Positions 26,132 through 35,272 of a stretch of 64,000 nt of DNA are shown one piece after another; positions within the stretch are counted from its first letter, which is position 1, and each line of letters starts with the position of its first letter. The translations under genes were made by a program, and so were the position numbers. Below the pieces are notes generated by a model. The model did no database searches, was not told the origin of the DNA, and was given only the letters and a program-made list of their open reading frames with translations. This DNA is from Phycisphaeraceae bacterium (GTDB taxonomy: Bacteria; Planctomycetota; Phycisphaerae; Phycisphaerales; Phycisphaeraceae): contig PAIY01000246.1 of NCBI GenBank assembly GCA_002704825.1, forward strand, positions 28,621 to 92,620. The letters are read 5' to 3'.

Positions 26132-27231
26132 TCAACATCACCAGCTTCACGCACCTGCATCGCACACAAACACCCACCGGTGTTGGCGTGCACATCATTG
26201 AGATGCTCCGCGAATTGGCGTCACGTGATCAAGTCAATTTACAAATGCTCATCTCTGCCAAAGAGACCGATGGTCATGGGCAAATTAAACCCGAGTTTGC
26301 GCTGGGTGATCTGCCGTTCGTGACCTATCCCTTTTCTCGTCGCATCGCTGAAGGACTCTGGCGGACCGTGAATTGGCCCAGGATTGATCGCTATGTTGGC
26401 AAGACCGACGTGCTTTATTCTCCGACCGAAGCGGTGATTGCTTCGGAAAAGGTGCCTCAGGTTTTGACGATTCATGACATGTATCTGATGGAACCTGACC
26501 TGCCCTGGTCGCAGTCAACGCAAAGTCGCAAAGCTGCGGTCAAATGGGAGAAACTCACGCGCAAGATGGTGGACCGGGCTTCGCGGATCGTCACCGTCTC
26601 CCAGTTCACCAAGCAGCGCATGGTGGAGTTACTCGGTGCGGACCCTGATCAGATTTTCGTGGTTGGTAATGGTATTGGTCAAGCTTATTTTGAACCGAAT
26701 CTCAAAGCGGTCTTGCCGGTGAGTGAGCCTTATGTTTTGGTGGTTGGTGGTTTGACTCAACGCAAGAACGGTAGCGCGGTCTTTGCGGCCGCCCAGGCCT
26801 TGGAGCAGATGGATAGCCAGATCAAAATCATCGTCGCCGGTCACTGCCCGACGGTGTATGCCAACGAAGCCTCGCATCATCCCAACATCCGTTTGCTGGG
26901 TTATGTCGATGATGACATCCTGCCTGCCTTGATGGCGCGGTCTGTCGCACTGCTGTTTCTCTCACGCTACGAGGGGTTTGGCATGCCAGCTGTCGAAGCC
27001 ATGGCAGCGGGTACACCGGTCATCGTTTCGCCCTATGCATCACTACCCGAGATTGTCGGCGATGCGGGCTTGATCATGGACCCCGATGACGAACACGCCA
27101 TTGCCAGCCAAATCGTTTCGCTTGCTCGAACCCCACACAGTCGTGACCAACTCATCGCAAAAGGCAAGGCATGGGCTGAGCAGTACACGTGGGAACACTG
27201 TGTCGACCGACTGCTCAAGACGATGCATTGA
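26128..27231 (+). CDS. Glycosyltransferase family 4 protein (367 aa)
   Basis: GT-B protein of the mannosyltransferase-like GT4 group: N-terminal INITSFTHLHRTQTPTGVGVHI, then LTIHDMYLMEPD, VTVSQFTKQRMVELLG, PYVLVVGGLTQRKN, and the donor-site FLSRYEGFGMPAVEAMAAGT with the E-x7-E motif. ATG 26128 overlaps the upstream stop by 4 bases (ATGA). It is the last gene of the glycosyltransferase operon. Four transferases in one operon would add about four sugars to a repeat unit or a glycan chain. Confidence 0.9.
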   Translation: MINITSFTHLHRTQTPTGVGVHIIEMLRELASRDQVNLQMLISAKETDGHGQIKPEFALGDLPFVTYPFSRRIAEGLWRTVNWPRIDRYVGKTDVLYSPTEAVIASEKVPQVLTIHDMYLMEPDLPWSQSTQSRKAAVKWEKLTRKMVDRASRIVTVSQFTKQRMVELLGADPDQIFVVGNGIGQAYFEPNLKAVLPVSEPYVLVVGGLTQRKNGSAVFAAAQALEQMDSQIKIIVAGHCPTVYANEASHHPNIRLLGYVDDDILPALMARSVALLFLSRYEGFGMPAVEAMAAGTPVIVSPYASLPEIVGDAGLIMDPDDEHAIASQIVSLARTPHSRDQLIAKGKAWAEQYTWEHCVDRLLKTMH

Positions 27232-27333
27232 GTTTGACACGGTCATGAAAATTCACAATCACAGCGGACAGACCCCGGGCATACTGGTATCCTTATAGCG
27301 ATATCAACTCACAGACGATCAAGGATGCATCAC

Positions 27334-27984
27334 ATGAAACGACTCCCCCTTTTGCTGCTCGGATTTGCATTACTCACGCTCACGGGTTGTAACACGATGT
27401 ATTACACCATGAGTGAATCGCTTTTCGGTGTTCAGAAGCGTGAGATCCTCGTTGATCGCGTCGAAGATGCACGCGATGAACAAACCGAAGCCAAGGAGCA
27501 GTTCCAGACCACGCTTGAGAAGTTCAAGTCCGTTGTTGGTTTTGATGGTGGCGAACTGGAAACGCTCTACAAGGAACTCAAAGCCGAGTACGAACGCTGT
27601 GACAGCCAGGCCAAGGACGTCAAGTCACGCATCAGTTCCATTGAGAATGTTGCCAACGCCATGTTCGATGAATGGGAAACCGAGTTGGGGCAGTACACCT
27701 CAGCCACACTCCGCCGTGCATCCGAACAGCAGCTTTCAGCCACAAAAGCACGGTATCAGCAGATGCTTGCAGCGATGATCACCGCCCAGCAGAAAATGCA
27801 GCCGGTCCTCAACGCGTTTCATGATCAAGTGCTGTTTTTAAAGCATAATCTCAACGCCCAGGCGATCACATCACTTCAGACCACCGTCGGCAGTTTACAG
27901 TCGGATGTGGATCGTTTGATCAAGGAAATGGAAACTTCCATCGATCAAGCCAATCGCTTCATCAGCGAATTGAAGACCGATTGA
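27334..27984 (+). CDS. DUF2959-family lipoprotein (216 aa)
   Basis: A lipoprotein signal is clear: MKRLPLLLLGFALLTLTGC, lipobox LTGC with Cys19. The mature part starts NTMYYTMSESLFGVQKREILVDRVEDARDEQ, which matches the DUF2959 family pattern, and is almost entirely helical with heptad-like charge patterns. AAGGA at eight bases favours ATG 27334 over 27325. The function of the family is not established. A periplasmic or membrane-facing coiled-coil role is inferred. The next gene, a cyclophilin, starts 67 bases downstream on the same strand. Confidence 0.85.
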   Translation: MKRLPLLLLGFALLTLTGCNTMYYTMSESLFGVQKREILVDRVEDARDEQTEAKEQFQTTLEKFKSVVGFDGGELETLYKELKAEYERCDSQAKDVKSRISSIENVANAMFDEWETELGQYTSATLRRASEQQLSATKARYQQMLAAMITAQQKMQPVLNAFHDQVLFLKHNLNAQAITSLQTTVGSLQSDVDRLIKEMETSIDQANRFISELKTD

Positions 27985-28050
27985 TTTTGAACTTTGTCCC
28001 ATTTCAAGACGTACAGAAAATTGCAGATTAGTAATCCAAGGAATCCTCTC

Positions 28051-28650
28051 ATGTCCAAGCTACGCCATGTCATGCTTTTTGCTCTCATGATCACGGTCAC
28101 CGCATTGACCGGTCTCTCTGCTTCTGCGCAGGAACCGGCAAAGGAAACACTCGTCGAACTGCAGACCAACTATGGCAACATCACCATCAAGCTCTTCCCC
28201 GACAAAGCGCCCAAGACCGTCGAGAACTTTCTGGGCTATGTCGATGAGAAATTTTACGATGGCACGATTTTCCATCGCGTGATCCCCACCTTCATGATCC
28301 AGGGTGGTGGCCACACCGAAGACATGCGCGAGAAGAAAACCCGTGCTGCCATTGAGAATGAAGCAGACAACGGATTGAGCAATAAACGCGGCACGCTTGC
28401 CATGGCAAGAAAGTCCGACCCGGATTCAGCGACCGCCCAATTCTTCATTAATGTCAAAGACAATCAGAGTCTGGATCATCGCAGCAAAGCCAGCGGTCGG
28501 ACGTGGGGCTATTGCGTGTTTGGCCAGGTCGTCAAAGGCATGAGCGTTGTTGATGACATCAAGAACGTGCCAACCACCACGAAGGGCTATCACGAAAATG
28601 TGCCGGTCAAACCCGTGATCATTCAAAAGGCAATTCGCGTCAAGGAATAA
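28051..28650 (+). CDS. Exported cyclophilin-type peptidyl-prolyl isomerase (199 aa)
   Basis: A signal peptide (residues 1-26, ending ASAQ) is followed by a complete bacterial cyclophilin domain: [20 protein letters not shown], the active-site stretch [18 protein letters not shown] with FHR and [14 protein letters not shown], and [15 protein letters not shown]. It catalyses cis-trans isomerisation of X-Pro bonds in periplasmic proteins. AAGGA upstream supports ATG 28051; the in-frame ATG 27994 would bury the signal peptide. It is a PpiA-like enzyme; I do not assign the gene name because several paralogues are usual in planctomycetes. Confidence 0.92.
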   Translation: MSKLRHVMLFALMITVTALTGLSASAQEPAKETLVELQTNYGNITIKLFPDKAPKTVENFLGYVDEKFYDGTIFHRVIPTFMIQGGGHTEDMREKKTRAAIENEADNGLSNKRGTLAMARKSDPDSATAQFFINVKDNQSLDHRSKASGRTWGYCVFGQVVKGMSVVDDIKNVPTTTKGYHENVPVKPVIIQKAIRVKE

Positions 28651-28714
28651 ATCAACTCGGTTTATCAGGCTCTGTGCCTCTGTGGTTCAGTCAACTGGTC
28701 ACGAAATCCAAAGC

Positions 28715-29470
28715 ATGCCCATGATTCTCGCTGACAACCTGACCAAGTCCTTCCCGACTCCCGACGGCTCTGAGAAGCAGGCGGTGGCCGGGTTGAGCTT
28801 TGCCGTGGAGCCTGGGCAGATTTACGGCTTACTCGGACCCAATGGAGCAGGCAAGACCACCACACTGCGCATGCTCTGCGGGTTGGTCACGCCGACATCA
28901 GGACGTGCGGTCATTGCCGACCATGATGTGCAGACCGATGCTCTGGCCGTCAAGCGTGTACTGGGTTTTCTCACCGCCAATACCGGGTTGTACCAACGCC
29001 TTTCGGTCCGTGATGTGCTGGTCTACTTCGGTAAACTCCATGGCATGACCGCGAGTCAAGCTCGGGATCGTGCTGCCATACTCATTGACATTTTCGATAT
29101 GGCGGACTTCGCAAGTCTGCGTTGTGGCAGTCTCTCCACCGGACAAAAACAACGATGCAATATCGCCCGCGCCTTGGTCGCTGATCCGCCTGCCCTGATT
29201 CTCGATGAACCGACATTGGGTCTGGATGTGCTCTCCAATCGTGTGATGCTCAACTTCGTTCGTGACCAACGCGATGCGGGCAAAAGCATTATTCTCAGCA
29301 CGCATTATCTGGATGAAGCAGAAACACTCTGCGACCGCATCGGCCTGATTCACCAAGGTCGACTCATCGCTGAAGGCAGTTTTCCCGAATTGCAACAACA
29401 GTCCGGCGAGCAGCGACTCAGTGACATCTTCCTCAAGCTTATTCACGAGGAGCCGGTGCACATCGTATGA
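28715..29470 (+). CDS. natA: NatA-type ABC transporter ATP-binding protein (251 aa)
   Basis: The ATPase has Walker [15 protein letters not shown], signature [15 protein letters not shown], Walker [13 protein letters not shown] and an H-loop ([10 protein letters not shown]). The [12 protein letters not shown] form and length fit the NatA/CcmA-like ABC-2 exporters. It is coupled by a 4-base overlap to a large permease gene with a NatB-like first half, which supports the NatAB assignment. The transported substrate is uncertain; Na+ export is known for NatAB of Bacillus but is not shown here. Confidence 0.85.
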   Translation: MPMILADNLTKSFPTPDGSEKQAVAGLSFAVEPGQIYGLLGPNGAGKTTTLRMLCGLVTPTSGRAVIADHDVQTDALAVKRVLGFLTANTGLYQRLSVRDVLVYFGKLHGMTASQARDRAAILIDIFDMADFASLRCGSLSTGQKQRCNIARALVADPPALILDEPTLGLDVLSNRVMLNFVRDQRDAGKSIILSTHYLDEAETLCDRIGLIHQGRLIAEGSFPELQQQSGEQRLSDIFLKLIHEEPVHIV

Positions 29471-31551
29471 ATCTCACACGCATCAAGACGATTTACTTCA
29501 AGGAACTCGTGGACCTGCTGCGGGATCGACGAACGGTCATTGCAACGATCATCGTCCCCGTGGTGCTCTACCCGATGCTCATGTTGTTCTCCGTGCAGGC
29601 TGCATCGGTTCAAACGGGCAAAGTCGCAGTCGAGCAAATCACGCTCGGCGTCACCAGCCGTGATGATCAGAACACGATTCTCAAGCTGTTAGCCAACGAG
29701 CCAACACCAAAGGATGATGACGGCAAGCCGACCAAAGACTTCACACCTTTGATCAGCAGTGTGCAATTCAGAATCGTTAATGATCTCAAAGAAGCCGTCC
29801 AAACCCATCAGGTCGGTTGTGGCGTTGAGATACTCAAAGTCGCGAATCCCAATGATCCGTTACATGAACAGTTCACGTTTGAGATATTCGTTCAGCCGGA
29901 TCAGATTCGATCGCGCCTTGCTGCCAACCGGTTCGAGAATGCATTAACCCGTATCGGTCAATCACGTATCAATCAGCGATTGGAATCGTTGGAAGTCAAA
30001 CGTGATGTCATCGACCCGTTTTTTTTCAAACAGACCAACCTCACGACGTCCGGCTCGTTGCTCGGTTTAATTTTGCCGTTGCTGTTGGTGTTGATCACGT
30101 TGACCAGTGCGATTTATCCCGCGATTGATCTGACCGCAGGCGAGCGCGAGCGTGGCACGTTGGAGACGTTATTGGTTTGCCCGGTCCCAGCCGGCGAGTT
30201 GGTTGCAGGCAAGTTTCTCACCGTGGTGACCATCGCGCTCATGGGGGCGATGCTCAACCTGGGCAGTGTCGCAGCGACGGTTTACTTTGGTGGTCTGACG
30301 GACATGCTGGGCGCGATGGATCAGAATGCCGGTGACTTACCGCTATCAGCAATCCCGATTGTGCTCATTGCATTGGTCCCTTTTGCGGTGTTGACCTCTG
30401 CAATTCTGCTTGCGGTATGCGGCTTTGCCCGGAGTTTCAAGGAAGCTCAGAACTACATCACACCGGTGATCCTTGCGACACTGATGCCCGGCATGATCGC
30501 CAATCTCCCCGGCACGCAACTGCAGGGTCCGATGCTGGTTTTACCGGTGGGCAACATGGTCTTACTCGTCCGCGATTTACTCTCCGGCACGCAGTTGGCC
30601 GGCTTCCAGATCATGATGGTCCTGCTGTCGACAAGTCTCTATGCCGGCGGGGCGGTCGCTTTGGCAACGCAGATGTTCGGCCGTGAAGCCGTCATGTTCT
30701 CTGACAATGCTTCGATCAAGAGTTTACTCTCCCGTCGCATGATCCGGGCGGGAAAATACCCGTCAGCAGGGTTGGCTTGCCTGTATGTTGCCATTTTGTT
30801 TCCGGTTTGGTTCTATGTGCAGAATTTGCTTCAGCGACACTTTGCGCATGACTTTGTCAATGTACTGCGTTACACCGCGGTACTCATGCCGGTGTTCTTT
30901 GCGATCCTGCCCGCGTTGATGCTCTGGTATTTCAAACGTGAACTCAAACCGACATTGGCGTTGGAAAAAGCACCACCCCGATATTGGCTGAGTGGTTTAC
31001 TGCTTGGCTTGACGATGTGGGTGATCGGGGCGGAAGTGATTGCGTTTCAGGAGTATGTCCTGCCGATCCCCGAAGCCTTGATTAAGCAGCAGGCTCCGAT
31101 GGAAGCCCTGATGAAAGAGCAACCGTTGTGGTGGTTGCTGCTGGTGATGGCGGTGGTTCCTGCTGTGGTCGAGGAGATGTGTTTCCGTGGCATGCTTTTG
31201 AGTTCACTGCGAACCAACGGCAAACGTTGGCTTGCATTACTCGTCACCGCTGCTGCGTTTTCCATGTTCCATTTTCTGGTCTACCGGCTTGCGATCACAT
31301 TCGTCCTGGGCCTGTTCCTGGCGTATCTCTGTTGGCAGAGTCGCAGTATCTGGCCTGGTGTGTTGGCACATTTCATGAATAACGGCTTTGCAGTCATCCG
31401 CGCCCAATACCCCGATTTCATCAAGCTGTTGGGGATTGATCCGAGCAGTGAATCCAACCACATGCCGATTCACGTGGTGGTGATTGCGATTGTGATGATT
31501 GCTGCTGCGATTTGGATCAGTCGCAAGCCAAGGCCTGAAACTTTGGCTTGA
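29467..31551 (+). CDS. NatB-like ABC permease fused to a CPBP (CAAX/Abi) intramembrane protease (694 aa)
   Basis: The first ~400 residues form an ABC-2 permease: an N-terminal helix (ATIIVPVVLYPMLMLF), a large extracytoplasmic loop (about 40-180), then helices with LTAGERERGTLETLLVCPV, typical of NatB. The C-terminal ~200 residues are a CPBP family protease: motif 1 EEMCFRG, motif 2 FSMFH (FxxxH), motif 3 HFMNN (HxxxN), all within membrane segments. All proposed catalytic or metal residues are kept. The fusion suggests that substrate export and proteolysis or sensing are coupled in one membrane protein. ATG 29467 overlaps natA by 4 bases. Confidence 0.88.
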   Translation: MNLTRIKTIYFKELVDLLRDRRTVIATIIVPVVLYPMLMLFSVQAASVQTGKVAVEQITLGVTSRDDQNTILKLLANEPTPKDDDGKPTKDFTPLISSVQFRIVNDLKEAVQTHQVGCGVEILKVANPNDPLHEQFTFEIFVQPDQIRSRLAANRFENALTRIGQSRINQRLESLEVKRDVIDPFFFKQTNLTTSGSLLGLILPLLLVLITLTSAIYPAIDLTAGERERGTLETLLVCPVPAGELVAGKFLTVVTIALMGAMLNLGSVAATVYFGGLTDMLGAMDQNAGDLPLSAIPIVLIALVPFAVLTSAILLAVCGFARSFKEAQNYITPVILATLMPGMIANLPGTQLQGPMLVLPVGNMVLLVRDLLSGTQLAGFQIMMVLLSTSLYAGGAVALATQMFGREAVMFSDNASIKSLLSRRMIRAGKYPSAGLACLYVAILFPVWFYVQNLLQRHFAHDFVNVLRYTAVLMPVFFAILPALMLWYFKRELKPTLALEKAPPRYWLSGLLLGLTMWVIGAEVIAFQEYVLPIPEALIKQQAPMEALMKEQPLWWLLLVMAVVPAVVEEMCFRGMLLSSLRTNGKRWLALLVTAAAFSMFHFLVYRLAITFVLGLFLAYLCWQSRSIWPGVLAHFMNNGFAVIRAQYPDFIKLLGIDPSSESNHMPIHVVVIAIVMIAAAIWISRKPRPETLA

Positions 31552-31594
31552 AGGTCTTCAATCGCGTTGCCGATTTTGCATTACAATACTCACT

Positions 31595-32083
31595 ATGCAA
31601 GCACAGATTCATGTAGCAATATGTGATGGTCCGGTGTCGATCGACACCATGAACTGGCCCGGAGATTGCGGGGCGGAGTGCATCTTCGTCGGACGCACGC
31701 GCGATGAAGTGCATGACGAATATGGCAAGCTTCTTCACCTGAGTTACGAAGTCTATGAACCCATGGCCATCAAACTCATGCAGGTGATGTGTGAAGAGAT
31801 TGCTCAGCAATACGATGCTCGCGCGGTCCACATGATCCATAGCAAAGGCGATGTCGGACCCGGGCAGGGCAGTGTGGTGATCCAGGTTGCAACGCCACAT
31901 CGCAGTGAATCGTTCGTTGCCTGCAAGGCATTGATTGATCGACTTAAACATGAATTGCCGATCTGGAAGCGAGAAATTTGGGAGTGTGGCGAAACCTATG
32001 TTGAAGGCTGCTGCGCTCATCACCCATCAGATCGCAAACCTATTTCCGAACACCCGACCGCAGGACATCACACCCATGGCTGA
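31595..32083 (+). CDS. moaE: Molybdopterin synthase catalytic subunit MoaE (162 aa)
   Basis: MoaE carries out sulfur insertion into precursor Z with MoaD. Family motifs are present: GAECIFVGRTRDE, LSYEVYEPMA, VHMIHSKGDVGPGQGSVVI, the AFxACKxxIDxLK region, and LPIWKREIWECGE, which carries the catalytic lysines. ATG 31595 is preferred; the frame is open back to 31499 inside the previous gene. No moaD lies next to it, so its partner is elsewhere. The 3' end overlaps the nth start by 8 bases, so the two are transcribed together. Confidence 0.9.
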   Translation: MQAQIHVAICDGPVSIDTMNWPGDCGAECIFVGRTRDEVHDEYGKLLHLSYEVYEPMAIKLMQVMCEEIAQQYDARAVHMIHSKGDVGPGQGSVVIQVATPHRSESFVACKALIDRLKHELPIWKREIWECGETYVEGCCAHHPSDRKPISEHPTAGHHTHG

Positions 32084-32750
32084 TCGTAAACCGACCAAGG
32101 CTATCAAAGAGCGCGCTCAGAGAATTTATACCAAGCTTGAGCAGTTGTATCCCGATGCGCATTGTGCTTTGAATCACCGTAATGCGTTTGAGTTGTTGGT
32201 CGCAACGATCCTCTCTGCCCAATGCACGGACGAGCGCGTGAACATGGTGACGCCTGCATTATTCAAAAGGTATCCAACGCCGCAGAAGATGGCCAAGGCA
32301 ACGCAGGGGCAGCTTGAAGAGTTGATTCGGACAACGGGTTTTTACCGCAATAAGGCGAAGAATATTCTTGGTGCTGCAACGCGCATCGTTGAGACCTTTG
32401 ATGGGAAAGTCCCTCAAAACATGGATGATTTACTCTCATTGCCGGGGGTCGCACGCAAGACAGCCAACGTGGTGTTGGGCAATGCCTTTGGGATTAATGT
32501 CGGGGTGGTTGTCGATACGCATGTCGGGCGATTGGCCTGGCGGATGGGTTTATTGCGTAATGCTCGGGACACCAAAGATGCTGTAAAGATCGAGAAAGAT
32601 CTGATGCCACTGTTTGAGCAGGAGAATTGGACGATGCTGTCTCACCTGCTTATCTCACATGGTCGTGGTGTGTGCAACGCTCGCAAGCCTGACTGTGGAA
32701 ATTGTCAGTTGGCTGATGACTGCAAGCAGAAAGACGTAAAGAAAAAGTAA
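32076..32750 (+). CDS. nth: Endonuclease III (224 aa)
   Basis: This base-excision repair glycosylase/AP lyase acts on oxidised pyrimidines. Key features are all there: helix-hairpin-helix LPGVARKTANVV with catalytic Lys128, catalytic Asp147 in VVDTHVGRL, and the iron-sulfur ligands C200-x6-C207-x2-C210-x5-C216. Length is typical (E. coli 211 aa). ATG 32076 was chosen because an upstream in-frame ATG (31935) would lie wholly in moaE and add an unrelated tail. It overlaps moaE by 8 bases. Confidence 0.95.
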   Translation: MADRKPTKAIKERAQRIYTKLEQLYPDAHCALNHRNAFELLVATILSAQCTDERVNMVTPALFKRYPTPQKMAKATQGQLEELIRTTGFYRNKAKNILGAATRIVETFDGKVPQNMDDLLSLPGVARKTANVVLGNAFGINVGVVVDTHVGRLAWRMGLLRNARDTKDAVKIEKDLMPLFEQENWTMLSHLLISHGRGVCNARKPDCGNCQLADDCKQKDVKKK

Positions 32751-32770
32751 TCACATAGTTGCATCAAGCC

Positions 32771-32805
32771 AAAGCCGTGCCACTCCTGCGGCACGGGTTG
32801 CCTTT
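32771..32805 (-). repeat. GTGCCGC hairpin repeat, copy 2 (reverse)
   Basis: Reverse-oriented relative of 17131-17166 (GGCAACCCGTGCCGCAGGAG on the minus strand). It lies right after nth. Confidence 0.8.
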
Positions 32806-32831
32806 CGTTTCTCACCCGTGTTACTCATACG

Positions 32832-32859
32832 CCCCGTGACTTGGGAGCGTCACGGCTTT
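32832..32859. terminator. hairpin between nth and convergent sulfatase gene
   Basis: CCGTGAC and GTCACGG pair around an 8-9 base loop, followed by CTTTG. Its sequence resembles the 3' part of the GTGCCGC repeat, so repeat and terminator functions may coincide. Confidence 0.6.
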
Positions 32860-32868
32860 GATTGAAAA

Positions 32869-34179
32869 TTACCCTTGTTTTACAGCATCTTTCACCCATG
32901 GGATCAACTCGCATAATTGGGCATGCATCGCATTGACACGTTCTTGAAATGCTGGCTTGACCGCCAGATTTTCCACCTCGGGTAACGCTGCTTCCATATC
33001 ATACAACTCGCATTGCTGTGCTTCGGTGAAGACGTACTTGTACTGCTTGTCACGCAGCATGGCCACACGCTGCTCAACGACCGGTTTGACCCAGTTGGCT
33101 TCGTGGAACTCGCTGCTCACAACATCGCGGCCTGTTTCGGTATCATCCAATAAGTCACGCGTGGGCAGTGTCGCGGCATGTTCGTGATCCCCTGCAAGTT
33201 TGAGTAACGCAGCAGTGATGTCCTGCGTCTGCCAAAGTCGATCGTCTGTTTTGGCCTGCGTTTGACCGGGTAAATGGAGGATGGCAGGGACGTGTACGAG
33301 TTGCTCGTACATCATCGGTCCCTTGTAAATCATTTTGTGATGGCCATTCATTTCGCCATGATCCGAGAGGAAGACGATGACTGTATCACCGAGATCGACT
33401 TTTGCGATGAGCTTGCCGACAAAGTCATCGAGCATGGCGGTGTAGCCCCAGTAGGCTGCACGGATTCTCTGCCACTTGTCTTTGCGCCATGTCTGGCCCC
33501 ACGCGCGACATCGGAAGTCCGATTGGATGGCAGGTTTGTTTTCAAAGGGTGTATCAAAGTCTTCGGGCAAGTCGATCGACTCAGGATCAATCAGGTCATA
33601 CCAGCGCTTGGGGATGTAGTACGGAGCATGCGGGCCGTAGAAGCTTGTCATCAATGCCCAGGGTTGGTTTTGCGATTGCAGTCGGTGTAGTTCACTGAGT
33701 GATTCGGTGTAGACGGTACCATCGAGATGGTCTTCGTCAGCATAGTCTGCACAGCCTTGATGCGGCGCGTTGATACCTGCCATGACAAAGTAGCCATGGT
33801 CGTGCCCGTTGTTGCGATTGCCCAGACTGTGATGTTGCCAGCCACGCGGGTTGGTGACATCCAGATGCCACTTGCCGACGTAGCTGGTGTTGTAGCCATG
33901 CTTGATCAGACGCTCGGGGAGCGTGGGCATGTCGGCTGTCATATTGCGGTCGTTACCCAGCACACCATGTTGCCAGATCGGGACACCCAGTTGGAAGCTG
34001 GCGCGCGTGGGCGTACAGATAGGTGCAGGGCAGTAGGCCTTGGTTAACTGCGTCGATGTGCTGGCAAGCTTGCGCAGATTCGGTAGCGATACCGGGCATG
34101 CGTCAATTGCTTGATCCAGCAACTGGGCCTGCATCTGGTCAACCATGATGACAAACATGTTCGGGGGCGTCGTGGACAT
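32869..34179 (-). CDS. Cys-type sulfatase, no signal peptide (436 aa)
   Basis: The C-x-P-x-R signature is C55-T-P-T-R59 (CPAPICTPTRASFQLG). The first metal site is IMVDQMQAQ and the second FLSDHGEMNGHHKMIYKGP, with Lys and His downstream (MMYEQLVHVPAI). The N-terminus goes straight into the first beta strand, so the enzyme is probably cytoplasmic, as for the sulfatase at 10071. The two share only the fold-level motifs. It is convergent with nth and divergent from the small gene at 34413. The substrate is unknown. Confidence 0.9.
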   Translation of the reverse strand: MSTTPPNMFVIMVDQMQAQLLDQAIDACPVSLPNLRKLASTSTQLTKAYCPAPICTPTRASFQLGVPIWQHGVLGNDRNMTADMPTLPERLIKHGYNTSYVGKWHLDVTNPRGWQHHSLGNRNNGHDHGYFVMAGINAPHQGCADYADEDHLDGTVYTESLSELHRLQSQNQPWALMTSFYGPHAPYYIPKRWYDLIDPESIDLPEDFDTPFENKPAIQSDFRCRAWGQTWRKDKWQRIRAAYWGYTAMLDDFVGKLIAKVDLGDTVIVFLSDHGEMNGHHKMIYKGPMMYEQLVHVPAILHLPGQTQAKTDDRLWQTQDITAALLKLAGDHEHAATLPTRDLLDDTETGRDVVSSEFHEANWVKPVVEQRVAMLRDKQYKYVFTEAQQCELYDMEAALPEVENLAVKPAFQERVNAMHAQLCELIPWVKDAVKQG

Positions 34180-34412
34180 GAACCTCTCCGTGGAATGGGC
34201 TATAATGGTGCTAAAATAGCATCAATAAGCAATAAGGCAATCCCGATTTCGCAACGATCAAACAAAAACACCGTCAATAGCCGATGGTAAACACAGGGCG
34301 ATTGGTTATTGCCCCAATGATCATCTGGGCAAAGCATGAACATACCGTGTTCATTCACCTGCTGGCAGATAACAAAACTTACCCACGGATCAACACGCAA
34401 GTGAGTCTGAGC

Positions 34413-34709
34413 ATGGCAGATCGTAAACTCGATATCAAGAACAAAATGTCACTGTACAACTGGTTTAAGAAGCTCGGTGATCCGGTCCCCGTGGAGATGC
34501 TCCCCAAACTCACCAAGTCTGAACCCACACGCATTGCCAGGGCGATCCAGAAGGGTGATCTGAAAGTCCACACCTTCCGCGCGACCACGGGCAAGGTGTT
34601 CAAAGTTGTCACCATGCGCGATGTCAAACTCTTCCAGGAAAAACTCGTCGAAGAGAAAAAAATGCAGCAGGCCATGCTCACCGTCTTTAAGCGTTGGGTC
34701 AACAGCTGA
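34413..34709 (+). CDS. Small basic protein of unknown function (98 aa)
   Basis: No family is recognised. The protein is rich in Lys and Val, with a predicted helix-strand pattern: MSLYNWFKKLGDPVPVEMLP, then EPTRIARAIQKGDLKVHTFR, GKVFKVVTMRDVKLFQEKLV, and a C-terminal helix. No Cys, no membrane segment and no signal peptide. A start at GTG 34401 or ATG 34284 is also open; ATG 34413 is chosen because the preceding residues look unstructured. The coding sense is supported by codon use like that of its neighbours and by absence of a competing frame, but expression is not certain. Its compact size would fit a nucleic-acid-binding or adaptor protein. Confidence 0.6.
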   Translation: MADRKLDIKNKMSLYNWFKKLGDPVPVEMLPKLTKSEPTRIARAIQKGDLKVHTFRATTGKVFKVVTMRDVKLFQEKLVEEKKMQQAMLTVFKRWVNS

Positions 34710-34756
34710 TTTCACCAGTCACATCATTCACGCACAGTCAATGCGACCCATCGGGT

Positions 34757-34774
34757 TGATGCATCAATGATGCA
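34757..34774. promoter_or_regulatory. palindrome ahead of the pseudo-receiver operon
   Basis: ATGCATCA and TGATGCAT form a near-perfect palindrome about 125 bases before the start of the pseudo-receiver gene. It could be an operator; nothing else supports that. Confidence 0.3.
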
Positions 34775-34900
34775 TGTGAATCGACGCATATGCGGTGCGC
34801 CTTATCAACATTGGGAATAAAAACGGCACCTCAAACACTCGTTACAATGTCACGTGTTGCTAATAACACACCTTGATTAACCGCCTGATGGAGGTGCATG

Positions 34901-35272
34901 ATGCTCGAACAAATTTTACTCGTTGGACACTGTGTCCCCGATACCTTTATGCTCAAGTCCAAGATGCAGCAGCTGTTCCCGGATGTCGCCGTCAACGCAA
35001 CCAATGATCAATCGGATCTGGCTGCCAAAGCTGATGACAAAACCCTGCTATTGGTCAACCGTGTGCTCGATGGCATGTTTGATGTCGAAGGTGGCATTGA
35101 ACTCATTGGCAAGATGGCCCAGGAGTCTACTGCTCCGAAGATGATGCTCATCTCCAACTTTGCAGAGTCCCAGGATCAGGCTGTGAATGTCGGAGCGATC
35201 AAGGGCTTTGGTAAATCGGAATTGGGCAGCCCCGAAACCGAAGACAAACTCAGGAAGGTCGTCCAAGCGTGA
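34901..35272 (+). CDS. Degenerate CheY-like receiver domain protein (123 aa)
   Basis: The length and alternating pattern (EQILLVGHCVPD, DKTLLLVNRVLDG, PKMMLISNFAE, VGAIKGFGKSELG) fit a stand-alone receiver fold. The Asp pair of the acidic pocket is replaced by Gly-His-Cys and the phospho-acceptor Asp after strand 3 appears as Asn (LLLVNR). Thr is Ser or Asn, and the Lys (FGKSE) is kept. It probably cannot be phosphorylated in the usual way, so it is a pseudo-receiver. GGAGGT five bases upstream supports ATG 34901 (34898 also possible). It starts an operon with Nudix and VOC genes. Confidence 0.65.
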   Translation: MLEQILLVGHCVPDTFMLKSKMQQLFPDVAVNATNDQSDLAAKADDKTLLLVNRVLDGMFDVEGGIELIGKMAQESTAPKMMLISNFAESQDQAVNVGAIKGFGKSELGSPETEDKLRKVVQA

